A stretch of DNA of 14,095 nt from an uncultured Coriobacteriaceae bacterium (GTDB lineage: Bacteria > Actinomycetota > Coriobacteriia > Coriobacteriales > Eggerthellaceae): the NCBI GenBank assembly GCA_900554945.1, contig USJN01000011.1, positions 1-14,095 of the forward strand. The letters are read 5' to 3'. The notes beneath the pieces were generated by a model, which was given only the letters and a program-made list of their open reading frames with translations, had not been told where the DNA came from and made no database searches. Position 1 is the first letter of the stretch. Each line of letters starts with the position of its first letter. Both the position numbers and the translations under genes were made by a program. Shown here in pieces: positions 13,823-14,095 of this stretch.

Positions 13823-14095
13823 ATGACGAGCTATCAAGAGGTTTTCGAGCGCAAGGAAGTCAAGTACCGCCTCGATGCAAATCAGCGCCATGCGATGCTC
13901 GCGGCGCTCGAGGGGCGCATGGTCGTCGACGCCTACGGCACAACAAGCATCGTCAGCCGCTATTTCGACACGCCCGACCGGGCGCTTATCGAGCGATCGC
14001 TGGACAAGCCCCTCTATAAGGAGAAACTCCGCGTGCGCAGCTACGGCATCCCCGGCGAGGATGCCGAAGGTGCGGAAGGCGACGGCGCGATCTTG
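13823..14095 (+). CDS. VTC-domain polyphosphate polymerase, N-terminal part (cut by window end)
   Basis: Only the first 91 codons are present and the frame is open to the window edge. ATG 13823 follows a strong AAAGGAGG by nine bases. The start matches the VTC/TTM tunnel fold: FERKEVKYRLD (residues 8-18) supplies the alternating Glu/Lys/Arg first strand, SRYFDTPDRALIERS (45-59) is the family's YFDTPD signature, and LYKEKLRVRSYG (64-75) supplies the Lys and Arg residues that line the phosphate tunnel. An acidic insert (GEDAEGAEGDG) follows. Members make inorganic polyphosphate from nucleoside triphosphate at the membrane or in the cytoplasm. Bacterial VTC genes often sit beside DUF4956 membrane proteins and CotH-like kinases; these would be expected beyond the window. 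The divergent two-component system and shared box suggest it controls this gene. Confidence 0.88.
   Translation, partial: MTSYQEVFERKEVKYRLDANQRHAMLAALEGRMVVDAYGTTSIVSRYFDTPDRALIERSLDKPLYKEKLRVRSYGIPGEDAEGAEGDGAIL

Noticed and set aside
1..14095. CRISPR arrays, tRNA or rRNA genes, insertion sequences, phage genes
   Set aside because: No regularly spaced short repeats, no tRNA- or rRNA-like sequence, and no transposase or integrase coding sequence were found on either strand.

Overview
The window reads like a chromosomal segment of a high-GC Gram-positive gut anaerobe, most likely a coriobacterium of the Eggerthellaceae type. The evidence is circumstantial: high-GC codon use, a giant MBG/InlB-repeat/MucBP surface protein held by a C-terminal membrane helix without a sortase motif, an SLH-domain exported protein, an OmpR/HK pair facing a VTC-type polyphosphate polymerase, and an oxygen-independent (HemN-like) radical SAM protein. 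No rRNA or tRNA gene is visible, so genus cannot be fixed from this piece.

Layout. (1) 25-5594 (+): a very large modular adhesin gene: signal peptide, Ig-like Big_2 module, an unassigned head region, InlB B-type repeats, two MucBP-like modules, about twelve MBG-like modules, a Pro/Thr-rich stalk and one membrane helix. As read, it is split by a -1 frame change at a run of seven C (353-359); one extra C restores a single frame of about 1856 codons. (2) 5594-6103 (+): a two-helix membrane protein overlapping the adhesin stop by one base (TAATG). (3) 6261-7601 (+): a HemN/HemW-type radical SAM protein, followed by a strong terminator at 7644-7679. (4) 7780-9411 (-): an exported cysteine-rich protein with a possible lysozyme-like domain and three SLH repeats. 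(5) 9612-11227 (+): a hipB-hipA toxin-antitoxin pair whose promoter is embedded in three tandem 17-bp operator-like copies. (6) 11309-13429 (-): an OmpR-family response regulator and its histidine kinase. (7) 13823-14095 (+, cut by the window end): the N-terminus of a VTC-domain polyphosphate polymerase.

How they fit. The regulator operon and the VTC gene diverge from a 393-bp intergenic region. This carries two pairs of TTTCAGG direct repeats at 11-bp phasing, one pair pointing each way. Each pair ends exactly 9 bp before a -10-like hexamer of its own gene. The simplest reading is that the response regulator controls itself and the polyphosphate gene from mirror-image promoters. The left half is a cell-envelope segment (adhesin, coupled membrane protein, SLH protein); the hipBA pair looks like an inserted stress or stability module between envelope and signalling genes.

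The most notable points are the homopolymer frame switch in the adhesin, the divergent TTTCAGG box architecture, the triple hip operator, and a 285-bp in-frame direct repeat that could contract the adhesin by 630 residues.
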